A stretch of DNA of 52,045 bases, taken from positions 1-52,045 of the forward strand of contig NZ_RXLZ01000035.1 in the NCBI RefSeq assembly GCF_003970865.1. Reading direction: 5' to 3'. Numbering within the stretch: the stretch's first letter is position 1; every line of letters begins with the position of its first letter. This document shows positions 1 through 9,822 of this stretch, one piece after another. The notes below the pieces were generated by a model. It saw only the letters and a list, made by a program, of their open reading frames with translations. It was not told the DNA's origin and did no database searches. Made by a program: the position numbers and the translations under genes. This DNA is from Stenotrophomonas maltophilia (GTDB lineage Bacteria > Pseudomonadota > Gammaproteobacteria > Xanthomonadales > Xanthomonadaceae).

Positions 1-57
1 GTGTTTCGCTTCGTGCTGCTGGTGGGATGGGGTGGTGGCCTTTGCTCTTTGCTCCTG

Positions 58-82
58 GTAGATGTCGAGCTTGCTCGACTGC
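58..82 (+). repeat. SMAG-type REP palindrome
   Basis: A 25-base element begins with GTAG and contains the arms GTCGAGC and GCTCGAC around TT. It is the reverse complement of the unit that forms the tandem array just downstream, so this copy faces the array. GTAG-headed palindromes of this kind are known as SMAG REP elements in S. maltophilia. Confidence 0.8.
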
Positions 83-100
83 CCTTGATCTTCGCGAATA

Positions 101-405
101 GCAGTCGAGCAAGCTCGACCTCTACCAAGGCAAGGCAACGGCAGGCGAGCAAGCTCGACATCTACCAGGGCAAGGCAACAGCAGTCGAGCAAGCTCGACA
201 TCTACCAGGGCAAGGCAACAGCAGTCGAGCAAGCTCGACCTCTACCAGGGCAAGGCAACGGCAGTCGAGCAAGCTCGACATCTACCAGGGCAAGGCAACA
301 GCAGTCGAGCAAGCTCGACCTCTACCAGGGCAAGGCAACGGCAGTCGAGCAAGCTCGACCTCTACCAGGGCAAGGGCAACAGACGTCGAGCACGCTCGCC
401 GCTAC
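101..405 (-). repeat. Tandem array of about seven 40-base REP units
   Basis: Unit starts are at 101, 141, 181, 221, 261, 301 and 341, with an eighth degenerate copy from about 382. Each unit is a 25-base REP in reverse orientation (arms GTCGAGC/GCTCGAC, ending CTAC) plus a 15-base spacer close to cagggcaaggcaaca. Copies differ mainly at two positions (a/c before tctacc, a/g at the unit end). The open frame across 1-408 is a by-product of a repeat whose 40-base period is out of step with codons, and it shows no sign of being a gene. I see nothing else in 1-465 apart from the start-proximal region of the VOC gene. Confidence 0.85.
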
Positions 406-465
406 TGACAGAATCTGTCAGCAGGTGCGTTCCACCATAAGCGCTCCCAACAACGGAGCTTCCCC

Positions 466-852
466 ATGTTCAAGCCCAGCACCTTGATGCAGTACGTGCG
501 CGACGTCGCCGCCAGCGCCACTTTCTACAGCGGCATCCTCGGCAAGCCACCGGTCGAGCTGTCGCCCGGCTTTGCCCTGTTCCTGCTCGGCGATGGCGCC
601 GCACTGGGCCTGTGGCAGCGTGACGACGTGCAGCCACAGGTATCCGCGCAGGCCGGTGCCGCGGAACTGGCGATGGTGGTGGCCAACCCGGAGGCTGTGC
701 AGCAGATGCACGATGCCTGGCGCGCGCTCGGCGTGCAGATCCTGCAGGCGCCGGTGACGCTGGAGTTCGGCCATACCTTTGTCGGGGCAGATCCTGATGG
801 CCACCGCCTGCGTGTGTACAGCCGCGCCGAGGGATTGGTGGCGCGCAATTGA
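466..852 (+). CDS. VOC (glyoxalase/bleomycin-resistance fold) family protein
   Basis: The 128-residue product has the size of a single-domain vicinal oxygen chelate protein. The sequence begins MFKPSTLMQYVRDV, followed by an ASATFYSGILG segment, then a beta-rich body. It ends with FVGADPDGHRLRVYS, the usual C-terminal part of this fold (G-DPDGH-L-V). These proteins are cytosolic metal-dependent enzymes or ligand-sequestering resistance proteins; the substrate cannot be read from the sequence. It stands alone between the REP array and a bidirectional terminator. The ATG at 466 follows a purine-rich stretch (acggag). Confidence is high for the family and low for function. Confidence 0.85.
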   Translation: MFKPSTLMQYVRDVAASATFYSGILGKPPVELSPGFALFLLGDGAALGLWQRDDVQPQVSAQAGAAELAMVVANPEAVQQMHDAWRALGVQILQAPVTLEFGHTFVGADPDGHRLRVYSRAEGLVARN

Positions 853-865
853 TCGCCCGCATTGC

Positions 866-890
866 GTAGATCCACGCCATGCGTGGATGC
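866..890 (+). repeat. SMAG-type REP palindrome
   Basis: GTAG head followed by arms ATCCACGC and GCGTGGAT around CAT. The same sequence recurs at 15358, 15507 and 51786, and in reverse at 8469, 25415 and 25648. It lies 14 bases after the VOC stop codon. Confidence 0.85.
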
Positions 891-894
891 GGGC

Positions 895-926
895 AAAAAA
901 AACGCCGGGCAGTGCCCGGCGTTTTT
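895..926. terminator. Bidirectional intrinsic terminator
   Basis: An A-run, the stem CGCCGGGC/GCCCGGCG with a short loop and a T-run form a symmetrical terminator between the convergent VOC gene and the E2 gene. A second, unrelated palindrome (GTGCCAACC/GGTTGGCAC) follows at 936-956. Confidence 0.85.
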
Positions 927-975
927 CCAGTTCATGTGCCAACCAACGGTTGGCACCCACCGATAAGGTGGCCGA

Positions 976-2358
976 TCAGCTGGCCAGCGCCAGGTCGTCC
1001 ATCATCGCGCGCAGGAAGCGGGCGGCTTCACCACCCGTGGCTGCACGGTGGTCGAAGGTGACCGACAGCGGGATCACCTTGTGCGCTTCCACGCCGCCCA
1101 TCACCGGGGTCATCTGGTGGCGGGCACGACCGGCACCGACGATGGCCACGCACGGCGGCACCACGACCGGGGTCGCGTAGCGGCCGGCGAACATGCCGAA
1201 GTTGGACAGCGAGATGGTGTAGCCGCTCAGTTCCGAGGCGGCGATGGAACGCGATTCCACCTGCTCGCGCAGGCGGTTGACGCCTTCGCGGATGCCACGT
1301 GCATCGAGCATGTCGGCATTGCGCAACGCCGGCACGAACAGACCGTCGTCGGTGTCCACGGCGATGCCGATGTCCACCTGCGCGTGCAGGGTACGGGTCA
1401 GCGCTTCACCGTCGAACCAGGCGTTCATCGCCGGCACCTTCTGCGCGGCGACCACGATCGAACGCACCAGGCGGGCGGTGACGTCGTTGCCGGGCAGCCA
1501 GGCATGGATGTCGGCGTCGTCGTTCAGCGTGGTCGGCACCACCTTGCTGTGCGCATCGGCCATTACGCGGGCCATGTTGCGGCGCACGCCCTTCAGCGGT
1601 TCCGGCTGGCCCTTGGCGACCACGCCCGGCGGCTGGGTGCGCATCGGCTTGCCGGCGGCGGACAGCGGGGTGCGGGCTTCGCTCTGCACCGGGGCAGATA
1701 CCTGCGCCGGGGCCGGCGCGGCATACGCGGCGGCAGCGACCGGCGCCGGAGCAGCGCCGAGCTTGGCGGTGCCGTTGGCGGCAGCCTGCTTGACGTCGGC
1801 CATGGTGACCGCGCCATCGGTGCCGGTAGCGGCCACGCGGCTCAGGTCCACGCCCAGCTTGCGCGCCATCGCACGCACGGCCGGCACGGCCTTGACGCCA
1901 CCGACGGCCAGCGCCTGTTCGGCGTGCACGGCATTGGAGCTCTGCATGGCGCCGACCACAGTACCGGCGTCATCACGCTCGGCCGCGGCGGGCTTGGCTT
2001 CTTCCGCGGCGACCGGTGCAGCCGGCAGCGGCGGCGGGGTCGGTGCCGCAGCCGGCGCGGCGTGGCCATGGCTGTGGCCGGTGTCCTGGCCATCGGCACG
2101 CTGCGGCAGGTTCGGGTCCAGCTCGAAGCTGGCCAGCACCGAGCCGGTCGGGATGATGTCGCCGGCGCCGCCGGACAGCTTCAGCACCTTGCCGGAGAAC
2201 GGCGAGGGCACTTCCACCACGGCCTTGGCGGTCTCCATCGAGACCAGCGGCTCGTCCAGCTTGATCACATCGCCTTCCTTGACGAACCACTCGACGATGG
2301 TCGCGTCCGGCAGGCCTTCGCCCAGGTCGGGCAGGTTGAAGTTCTTGGTCTGGCTCAT
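976..2358 (-). CDS. 2-oxoacid dehydrogenase E2 (dihydrolipoyl acyltransferase)
   Basis: The 460-residue product is the acyltransferase core of a pyruvate or branched-chain 2-oxoacid dehydrogenase complex. An N-terminal lipoyl domain (about 3-80) carries the lipoylation motif METAKAV with Lys45. An Ala/Pro-rich linker follows, then an E3/E1-binding domain near 165-200 (AVRAMARKLGVDLS), a second flexible linker, and the catalytic domain to the C-terminus. The active-site segment reads FDHRAATGGEAARF, so the His is present but the Asp usual in HRxxDG is Thr. The ATG at 2358 overlaps the stop codon of the SH3 gene as ATGA and has the upstream Shine-Dalgarno GGAAGAG; the frame stays open upstream without homology. 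No E3 gene is adjacent, so a shared dihydrolipoamide dehydrogenase must be encoded elsewhere. Confidence 0.93.
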   Translation of the reverse strand: MSQTKNFNLPDLGEGLPDATIVEWFVKEGDVIKLDEPLVSMETAKAVVEVPSPFSGKVLKLSGGAGDIIPTGSVLASFELDPNLPQRADGQDTGHSHGHAAPAAAPTPPPLPAAPVAAEEAKPAAAERDDAGTVVGAMQSSNAVHAEQALAVGGVKAVPAVRAMARKLGVDLSRVAATGTDGAVTMADVKQAAANGTAKLGAAPAPVAAAAYAAPAPAQVSAPVQSEARTPLSAAGKPMRTQPPGVVAKGQPEPLKGVRRNMARVMADAHSKVVPTTLNDDADIHAWLPGNDVTARLVRSIVVAAQKVPAMNAWFDGEALTRTLHAQVDIGIAVDTDDGLFVPALRNADMLDARGIREGVNRLREQVESRSIAASELSGYTISLSNFGMFAGRYATPVVVPPCVAIVGAGRARHQMTPVMGGVEAHKVIPLSVTFDHRAATGGEAARFLRAMMDDLALAS

Positions 2359-2708
2359 TTGCAGTTCTCTTCCAGCAGTTCCAGTTCGCGGGCCGGCAGC
2401 CAACCCGTCGCGCCATTGGCGCGCTCGGACCACCACCACCCGCCGTGTTCGTGATGAAGCTTCACCATCTCGCCGCTTTCCACATCCAGCTCGCGGGCGT
2501 CGTAGTCGCACAGGGCTTCGGCGCGACCCTCGTCCAGCAGCTGCAACCAGGCGATGGGCGCCCATCCAGCGCGCCCATCGTTGGTGCGTACCCAGGCAAA
2601 CGCCGGCCATTCCTCGTCACGGACACCTACTTCGACGATCTGGCCGGTGCGGAACCGGAGCGGGTTGGGATACTGGCTGCGGTAAGCCCCCAGAAGGCGG
2701 GCCCGCAT
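2355..2708 (-). CDS. Small protein with two SH3-like domains in the dehydrogenase operon
   Basis: The 117-residue product has no signal peptide. It reads as two SH3-like beta-barrels: about residues 3-60 (YRSQYPNPLRFRTGQIVEVG and WVRTNDGRAGWAPIAWLQ) and 63-117 (ALCDYDARELDVESGEMV, then WWWSERANGATGWLPARELE). The ALxDY and GWxP motifs are typical SH3 signatures. The ATG at 2708 follows the E1beta stop codon by one base, and its own stop overlaps the E2 start (ATGA), so it is translationally coupled on both sides. An ATG at 2756 would overlap E1beta by about 46 bases and is less likely. Its place between E1beta and E2 suggests a role in assembly or regulation of the complex, which is inference. 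Confidence 0.82.
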   Translation of the reverse strand: MRARLLGAYRSQYPNPLRFRTGQIVEVGVRDEEWPAFAWVRTNDGRAGWAPIAWLQLLDEGRAEALCDYDARELDVESGEMVKLHHEHGGWWWSERANGATGWLPARELELLEENCK

Positions 2709-2709
2709 G

Positions 2710-3696
2710 TCAGCCGGCCGCCACCGCGCGCTTGGCCGCAGCCACGATCCGCTCAACGCTCGGCAGGTACTTCATTTCCAGGCGGAACAGCGGAATGTGG
2801 GTGTCGTAGCCAGTGACGCGCTCGACCGGGGCCAGCAGGTCGTAGATCGATTCCTCGGCCAGGCGCGCGGCGATCTCGGCGCCGAAGCCCGCGGTCTTCG
2901 GGGCCTCCTGCACGATCACGCAGCGGCCGGTCTTGGCCACCGATTCGGCGATGGTGGCGAAGTCCAGCGGACGCAGCGTGGCCACGTCGATGACTTCGGC
3001 ACTGATGCCTTCACCGGCCAGCTTGTCGGCCGCTTCCAGCGCTTCCTTCACCTGCGCGCCCCAGGTCACCAGGGTCACGTCGGTGCCATCGCGCAGCACG
3101 AAGCAGACGTCCAGCGGCAAGGCTTCGCCGTCGTTGACGACCACTTCCTTGTACTGGCGGTAGATGCGCTTGGGCTCCATGTAGATCACCGGATCCGGTT
3201 CGCGGATCGCGGCCAGCAGCAGGCCGTAGGCGCGCTGCGGCGACGACGGCAGCACCACGCGCAGGCCCGGCACGTTGGTGAAGATCGCCTCGTTGGCTTC
3301 GCTGTGGTGTTCCGGTGCGCGGATGCCACCGCCCCACGGCACGCGCAGCACCATCGGGCAGTGCAGGCGGCCACGCGTGCGGTAACGCAGGCGTGCGGCG
3401 TGGCAGACGATATGGTCGACCATCGGGTACATGAAGCCGTCGAACTGGGCTTCGGCCACCGGCTTCATGCCCTGTGCGGCCAGGCCGATGGTCAGGCCGG
3501 CGATGGTGGTTTCATCCAGCGGGGTGTCGAGGATGCGGTCCGAGCCGAAGCGCTGCTGCAGACCGGCAGTGGCGCGGAACACGCCGCCGTTGACGCCCAC
3601 GTCTTCGCCCAGCACCAGCACCGACGGGTCGTGTTCCAGCTCCCAGGCCAGCGCCTGGGTGATGGCTTCGATGAGGGTGATCGGGGTGGTGGTCAT
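2710..3696 (-). CDS. 2-oxoacid dehydrogenase E1 beta subunit
   Basis: The 328-residue product matches the length of E1beta subunits of heterotetrameric (alpha2beta2) 2-oxoacid dehydrogenases. It begins MTTTPITLIEAITQALAWEL, shows the E1beta block VLVLGEDVGVNGGVFRAT, and continues through YPMVDHIVCHAARLRYRT and the C-terminal transketolase domain (VTGYDTHIPLF). With E1alpha it decarboxylates the 2-oxoacid using thiamine diphosphate and acylates E2. The ATG at 3696 has GGAG eight bases upstream. An in-frame ATG at 3777 overlaps the E1alpha stop and would add 27 residues lacking homology, so it is a less likely start. Confidence 0.9.
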   Translation of the reverse strand: MTTTPITLIEAITQALAWELEHDPSVLVLGEDVGVNGGVFRATAGLQQRFGSDRILDTPLDETTIAGLTIGLAAQGMKPVAEAQFDGFMYPMVDHIVCHAARLRYRTRGRLHCPMVLRVPWGGGIRAPEHHSEANEAIFTNVPGLRVVLPSSPQRAYGLLLAAIREPDPVIYMEPKRIYRQYKEVVVNDGEALPLDVCFVLRDGTDVTLVTWGAQVKEALEAADKLAGEGISAEVIDVATLRPLDFATIAESVAKTGRCVIVQEAPKTAGFGAEIAARLAEESIYDLLAPVERVTGYDTHIPLFRLEMKYLPSVERIVAAAKRAVAAG

Positions 3697-3769
3697 GCTG
3701 TCATCTCCGCGCGCGACGGCAGCGCTGTCGGCGGCGTTGGTGTGCGCGCCGGGCGCGCCGTTCTTGATC

Positions 3770-4852
3770 TCATCCATGGCGCTTCTCCAGGGCGATCGCC
3801 TGGGCACGCTGGGCCAGCAGGTCCGGCGGCGGATCGGCATACAGGAAGTCGAACATCGCCTCGACCGGCTGCACCGGCGTGTTGAGGTACAGGTTCACTT
3901 CCTCGTCCACGCGCTTGCCGCACTCGGCAACCCAGGCGGTCTCTTCGTCTTCGCTCCACACACCGGCGTTGATCAGGTACTTGCGCAGGCGCAGCATCGG
4001 CTCACGCTGCCAGGCATCCTTCACTTCGGCGTCGTCGCGGTAACGGCGCGCGTCATCGGCGGTGGTGTGGTCGGACAGACGGTAGGTCATCAGTTCCAGC
4101 ACGGTGCCGCCGTCGCCGGCCAGCGCACGTTCGCGCGCCTGCTCCATTGCCGCCAGCACTGCGATCAGGTCGTTGCCGTCCACCTGCAGGCAGTGCAGGC
4201 CGCCGGCCAGGCCTTTCTGCGCCAGCGTTTCGGCACCGGTCTGGGCCGAACGCGGGACCGAGATGGCCCAACCGTTGTTGACGATGCACAGGATCAGCGG
4301 GAGCTTGTAGGCGCCGGCCGAATTCAGTGCTGCGTAGAAGTCGGTCTTGGAGCTGCCGCCGTCGCCGCACACGGCCACCGCGATCTGCGCTTCCTTGTTG
4401 AGCTTGAACTTCAGCGCCGCGCCGGCGGCATGCAGGCACTGGGTGGAAATCGGCACACAGAACGGGAAGTCCTTGGCCGCGTTGCCGCCGTAATCGTTGC
4501 CGCGTTCGTCGCCGCCCCAGTACATCAGCACGTCGTGCGGGCGCACGCCACGCATGAACATCGCGCCGTACTCGCGGTACGAAGGTGCGAACACGTCGTC
4601 CTTCTGCATCGCCGCGCCGATACCCACGTGCGCGGCTTCGTGGCCCAGGCAGGCGGCATAGGTGCCGAGCTTGCCAGTGCGCTGCAGCGCGATGGATTTG
4701 CTGTCGAACGTACGTACGAACAGCATCTGCTTGAACAGCGGTACCAGGACCTTGGGGTCGCGCAGCGACGCGGGCAGGTCATCGCGGACGAGCGTGCCGT
4801 CCGTATCCAGGTACTGCAGGTATTCGATCTTGAATTCAGCGGCAACCGTCAT
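3770..4852 (-). CDS. 2-oxoacid dehydrogenase E1 alpha subunit
   Basis: The 360-residue product is the thiamine-diphosphate-binding E1alpha subunit. The cofactor motif is visible as GDGGSSKTDFYAALN through VNNGW (GDG...NN). Other family blocks are FVRTFDSKSIALQRTGKLGTY and SYREYGAMFMRGV, followed by the phosphorylation-loop region RLSDHTTADDARRYR. The N-terminal half resembles PdhA of the Bacillus type as much as BkdA, so the substrate may be pyruvate or branched-chain 2-oxoacids. It is the first gene of the operon E1alpha-E1beta-SH3-E2. I chose the ATG at 4852, preceded by AAGG; a GTG at 4864 would add four residues. Confidence 0.9.
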   Translation of the reverse strand: MTVAAEFKIEYLQYLDTDGTLVRDDLPASLRDPKVLVPLFKQMLFVRTFDSKSIALQRTGKLGTYAACLGHEAAHVGIGAAMQKDDVFAPSYREYGAMFMRGVRPHDVLMYWGGDERGNDYGGNAAKDFPFCVPISTQCLHAAGAALKFKLNKEAQIAVAVCGDGGSSKTDFYAALNSAGAYKLPLILCIVNNGWAISVPRSAQTGAETLAQKGLAGGLHCLQVDGNDLIAVLAAMEQARERALAGDGGTVLELMTYRLSDHTTADDARRYRDDAEVKDAWQREPMLRLRKYLINAGVWSEDEETAWVAECGKRVDEEVNLYLNTPVQPVEAMFDFLYADPPPDLLAQRAQAIALEKRHG

Positions 4853-5187
4853 TGCGTACTGCACCTTCGACAGAGAAGTTACAAATGATATGAATCGCCA
4901 TGTTAAGGAACGCGTACGGAATAGCCTTCCTGCGCCGCAACACGGCGATTCCCCGTTTTACCCCTGCCGGCGGGTGGGGGGCCAATAACAACAACGTATT
5001 CAGTCGTTGCTGCAAAGCATCAGAATACGCCTCTGGCTGACCGCCAGTACAACGGCCTGGACGGTTCCACGCGCAGGCCCGGGATCGGTCGATGCTCCAC
5101 GGCCAACCGCACGCCCGGGTATGGATCTGGCGGCTGCCAGCGCGGCGGCAACGCGCTACCCTTGCCGCCCCCGATCTGGTCCCGCCC
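4853..5187. promoter_or_regulatory. Divergent intergenic region between E1alpha and kynA
   Basis: About 335 bases separate two divergent catabolic genes, so both promoters should lie here. The stretch at 4880-4900 is locally AT-rich (atgatatgaatc) and could hold the dehydrogenase operon promoter. I cannot see a convincing paired -35/-10 for either direction, nor a clear operator. No gene is apparent. Confidence 0.4.
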
Positions 5188-6063
5188 ATGTCCGTCGACA
5201 ACAACCAACGCGATCTCGAAGCCGGCATCCACACCGACCTGCAGGGACGCCTGACCTACGGCGGCTACCTGCGGCTGGACCAGCTGCTCAGCGCGCAGCA
5301 GCCGCTGTCCAACCCGCCGCACCATGACGAGATGCTCTTCATCATCCAGCACCAGACCTCGGAGCTGTGGCTGAAGCTGCTGGGCCATGAGCTGCGTGCC
5401 GCAATCGGCTTCCTGCAGCGCGATGAAGTCTGGCAGTGCCGCAAGGTGCTGGCGCGCAGCAAGCAGGTGCTGCGCCAGCTGACCGAGCAGTGGTCGGTGC
5501 TGGAAACGCTGACGCCGTCCGAGTACATGGGCTTCCGCGACGTGCTGGGCCCGTCGTCGGGCTTCCAGTCGCTGCAGTACCGCTACATCGAGTTCCTGCT
5601 GGGCAACAAGAACGCGCAGATGCTGCAGGTGTTCGAGCACGATGCGGCCGGGCAGGCGCAGCTGCGCACCGTGCTGGAGGCGCCCAGCCTGTACGAGGAA
5701 TTCCTGAAGTACCTGGCCCGCTTCGGCCATGCCGTGCCGGCGGTCTACGAGGCCCATGACTGGACCCAGCCGCATGTGGCCGACGACGCACTGCAGCCGG
5801 TCTTCGAACGCATCTACCAGGATACCGACCGCTACTGGCGCGAATACTCGCTGTGCGAGGACCTGGTGGACCTGGAGACCGCCTTCCAGCTGTGGCGATT
5901 CCGACACATGCGCACCGTGATGCGGGTGATCGGCTTCAAGCGCGGCACCGGTGGCTCGTCCGGCGTGGGCTTCCTGGCCAAGGCGCTGGAACTGACCTTC
6001 TTCCCCGAACTGTTCCAGGTGCGCACCAGCCTGCAGGCCGCGCCCCCGGCAGAACAGGGCTGA
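5188..6063 (+). CDS. kynA: Tryptophan 2,3-dioxygenase
   Basis: The 291-residue product is a heme dioxygenase that opens the indole ring of tryptophan to N-formylkynurenine, the first step of kynurenine catabolism. The sequence is very close to the Xanthomonas enzyme as I recall it. Family blocks include [34 protein letters not shown] with the active-site His55, [13 protein letters not shown] with the substrate-carboxylate Arg, [14 protein letters not shown] with the proximal heme His, and [11 protein letters not shown]. The ATG at 5188 gives the family-like start [13 protein letters not shown]; an upstream in-frame ATG at 5092 adds non-homologous sequence. The later kyn genes are not adjacent. 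It is cytosolic and tetrameric by family. Confidence 0.95.
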   Translation: MSVDNNQRDLEAGIHTDLQGRLTYGGYLRLDQLLSAQQPLSNPPHHDEMLFIIQHQTSELWLKLLGHELRAAIGFLQRDEVWQCRKVLARSKQVLRQLTEQWSVLETLTPSEYMGFRDVLGPSSGFQSLQYRYIEFLLGNKNAQMLQVFEHDAAGQAQLRTVLEAPSLYEEFLKYLARFGHAVPAVYEAHDWTQPHVADDALQPVFERIYQDTDRYWREYSLCEDLVDLETAFQLWRFRHMRTVMRVIGFKRGTGGSSGVGFLAKALELTFFPELFQVRTSLQAAPPAEQG

Positions 6064-6244
6064 TCCGTATTCAGCTTGGATCCCGGCCGGCGGCTGGATC
6101 GTTTCAGATGCAAGTTCAGAGAGCAGGCTGGCACCTGCCTCAAATGGCGTGTATTTGACGTGAACGCCAGAAGTCGGTGATCCTCGCGCGTTGCTCCAAC
6201 TGCACATCGGACGTGCTCGTCATCCACCGAACCAGGAAATCCGC

Positions 6245-7744
<1,500 letters not shown>

Positions 7745-7763
7745 TGATGAGAGGGTAGAAGGC

Positions 7764-8369
7764 ATGCGTAGCAAGCTCGGTGGTGCAATGGTGGTGGTCT
7801 GTGCGGCGCTGATCGGCGCCTGTTCCCAACCGCAACCGCCTGCAGCCGCCGAGCCTACGCAGCCTCTGGATACCCGACCCACCGAGCCACCGGTCGCTGA
7901 CCCCAGCGAACCGGTGGCCTCGGGCAACACCCCGGTGGCGGCGGACATCGCCGCCATCGCCGGGCTCGGCGCGCAGTTCGATCCGGCCCGCAACCCCGCC
8001 GACGACCTGGCCACCGCCAAGGTGGAAGCGCAGCGCGGCAAGAAGCGCATCCTGCTCGAGGTCGGCAACGCCGCCTGCGACCGCTGCCGGGCGCTGGACG
8101 AGGTGGTGGAAGGCAACGGCGACCTGCGCCGCTTCCGCGATGCCCACTACGTGTGGGTGAAGGTCAACGCCAGCGACGAACAGCCCAACACCACTTTCTT
8201 CGCCCAGTTCCCGATGATGGAGCGCGACTACCCGTATCTGCTGGTACTCGATGCCGATGGCGGACTGCTGGTGTCGCAGGCCACCGGCGAGCTGCGCAAG
8301 GGCGAAGCCTTCCAGCCTGCGCGGGTGACCGCGTTCCTCAAGCAGTGGGCGCCTGACAAACCGGAATAG
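7764..8369 (+). CDS. Thioredoxin-fold lipoprotein
   Basis: The 201-residue product begins with a lipoprotein signal peptide ending in LIGAC (lipidated Cys20), so it is probably anchored to a membrane facing the periplasm. A Pro-rich tether follows to about residue 65. The globular part (about 70-195) resembles thioredoxin-like proteins: KKRILLEVGNAACDRCRALDEVV carries a CxxC motif (CDRC), and PYLLVLDADGGLL corresponds to the cis-Pro and following strand. It is likely a periplasmic thiol-disulfide or protein-folding factor; the substrate is unknown. It starts 19 bases after the peptide transporter stop, with a weak Shine-Dalgarno (gagggtag). Confidence 0.82.
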   Translation: MRSKLGGAMVVVCAALIGACSQPQPPAAAEPTQPLDTRPTEPPVADPSEPVASGNTPVAADIAAIAGLGAQFDPARNPADDLATAKVEAQRGKKRILLEVGNAACDRCRALDEVVEGNGDLRRFRDAHYVWVKVNASDEQPNTTFFAQFPMMERDYPYLLVLDADGGLLVSQATGELRKGEAFQPARVTAFLKQWAPDKPE

Positions 8370-8371
8370 GG

Positions 8372-8493
8372 GTAGTGCCGGCCGCTGGCCGGCAAGCTCT
8401 GGTGGGTGCCGACCGCTGACCGCCAACCCCGGTGGGTGCCGACCGTTGGTCGGCACTGATGTCGGGTCGCATCCACGCATGGCGTGGATCTAC
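8372..8493. repeat. Cluster of REP palindromes
   Basis: Three palindromes are packed downstream of the lipoprotein gene: a GTAG element with arms TGCCGGCC/GGCCGGCA (8372-8394), a TGCCGACC/GGTCGGCA palindrome (8437-8455) with a decayed copy near 8407-8425, and a reverse-oriented ATCCACGC element ending CTAC (8469-8493). Each matches a family that recurs elsewhere in the window. Confidence 0.8.
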
Positions 8494-8603
8494 TGTGGTT
8501 GCGGTCACATTCCCGGAATCGGCATCTCAATATCGCAACGCGCTCGCCGTTACCGGCAAGGACCTCAGTCGACATCCCGTCGATGCAACCTTCCGGAACG
8601 CCC

Positions 8604-9743
8604 ATGCACAGCGACCACGCCGAACGATTGCCCGAACCTGCCAGCGACCTGGCCGAGGCTGGGGCAGGCGAGGGCGTGACCCTGCCCCCGCAGGAGGCGC
8701 TGCTGGATGATGCCGGTACCGGCGACGACACCGTTGAACTGGCGCCGCCGCGCCACCGCCTGCCGCAGATCGCGCTGCCCGACAACGTCGTGCTGAAGGG
8801 TGCGGTGCAGAAACTGGTCGAGCAGAAATCACGGCTCGATGCATTGGCCGCCGACGGCCAGCTGGCCGGGCTGCTGCCGCCGGAATGGCAGGGCCATGGC
8901 GTGCGCGCGATCGAACTGTCCACCTTCATCCAGGGCGTGCTGCCGTTCCTGCAGCCAGGCGAGCGTGGTGAGACCGCGCCTGCCCGCCTGCCGGTGCGCC
9001 ATGTGCTGGGTGACGACAGCCGCTGGGGCCTGGACGATGTCGCCGAACCGAAATCGCTGGCCTGGTACCTGGCCAGTGACGAACGCGCCACCGCCGGCAG
9101 CAAGGACGTGGCCGAGGCGTATCTGGTGGGTGCACTGGGGCTGGCGTGGATGCAGGAAGGGCGCAGCCGCCCCGGTTTCCTGCGCGCGATGGGCCAGGAC
9201 AGCCTGGCGGCACGGGTGACCATGCTCGGCTATCCGCCGGCCAACGAACTGGCGCTGTACAGCGTCACTGCGCACGGCCAGCCGCAGATCTGGTGCGTGC
9301 ATGGCCGCCGCCGCATGCGCCTGCTGGTGGCGCCGTGGCTGAGCGTGCCGCTGCTGACCGCCTACGGCGTCCCGGCGCCGGTTGCGTGGCCGTCCAGTTT
9401 CCCGCCGGTGGAGGCGGTGGCCGAGCTGCTGGCGACCGCACGGCAGGGGCGCGCGCTGCCGGAAGTGGACCTGGCCAAGGCGGTGGCGAAGATCGCCGAA
9501 GATGCCGCATCCGACGCCTGGCAGCCGGTCAGCCTGCTGCAGCTCAACACCTGGTCGCCGCGTTGGCACTTCTTCCTGGGTACCTTCGTCGGCCTGCCGT
9601 CGCTGCTGCTCGTAGCTGCCGCGCTGGCGCTGCCGGGGGCGGTCGAAGCGGCCACGGTTGCCGCCTCGCTCGGCTTCGCCGGCGGTGCCATTGCCGCACT
9701 GGCGGTGCCGTGGATCCATGCACGCCGCAAGCATCTGAGTTGA
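8604..9743 (+). CDS. Hypothetical protein with two C-terminal membrane helices
   Basis: I do not recognise this 379-residue protein. The N-terminal 60 residues are acidic and low in complexity. The middle (about 75-320) is soluble-looking and contains LPDNVVLKGAVQKLVEQKSR and repeated WLSVPLL/WPSSFPP segments. The C-terminus has two hydrophobic helices (FFLGTFVGLPSLLLVAAALALP and a second near 355-372) ending IHARRKHLS, so it is probably a cytoplasmic domain anchored to the inner membrane. The ATG at 8604 has GGAACG upstream; an in-frame ATG at 8583 lacks a ribosome site. It ends two bases before a long inverted-repeat element. Confidence 0.75.
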   Translation: MHSDHAERLPEPASDLAEAGAGEGVTLPPQEALLDDAGTGDDTVELAPPRHRLPQIALPDNVVLKGAVQKLVEQKSRLDALAADGQLAGLLPPEWQGHGVRAIELSTFIQGVLPFLQPGERGETAPARLPVRHVLGDDSRWGLDDVAEPKSLAWYLASDERATAGSKDVAEAYLVGALGLAWMQEGRSRPGFLRAMGQDSLAARVTMLGYPPANELALYSVTAHGQPQIWCVHGRRRMRLLVAPWLSVPLLTAYGVPAPVAWPSSFPPVEAVAELLATARQGRALPEVDLAKAVAKIAEDAASDAWQPVSLLQLNTWSPRWHFFLGTFVGLPSLLLVAAALALPGAVEAATVAASLGFAGGAIAALAVPWIHARRKHLS

Positions 9744-9820
9744 AAAAAGGGACGGAGGGGATTAAGCCGCAATCAGCACAGATGTGCTCAAAACGACTTA
9801 ATCCCCTCCGTCCCCTTTTT
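9743..9820. repeat. Long inverted repeat, copy A (also serves as terminator)
   Basis: Arms 9743-9766 and 9797-9820 match over 24 positions with one difference (left arm aaaaaagggacggagg..., right arm complementary, ending in a T-run). The 30-base centre contains a separate AGCACA/TGTGCT hairpin. The same outer arms recur at 12949-13025 and 24866-24917. Placed between convergent genes, it should terminate transcription in both directions. Confidence 0.85.
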
Positions 9821-9822
9821 GC

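Noticed and set aside
101..405. Possible CRISPR array
   Set aside because: The spacers are nearly identical to each other (15 bases), repeats are REP palindromes, and no cas genes are present.
1..408. Open frame of 135 codons across the REP array
   Set aside because: It is generated by the 40-base repeat and has no ribosome site, domain or codon signature of a gene.
976..4852. Complete dehydrogenase complex with its own E3
   Set aside because: No FAD/NAD dihydrolipoamide dehydrogenase is encoded next to E1-E2 in this window.
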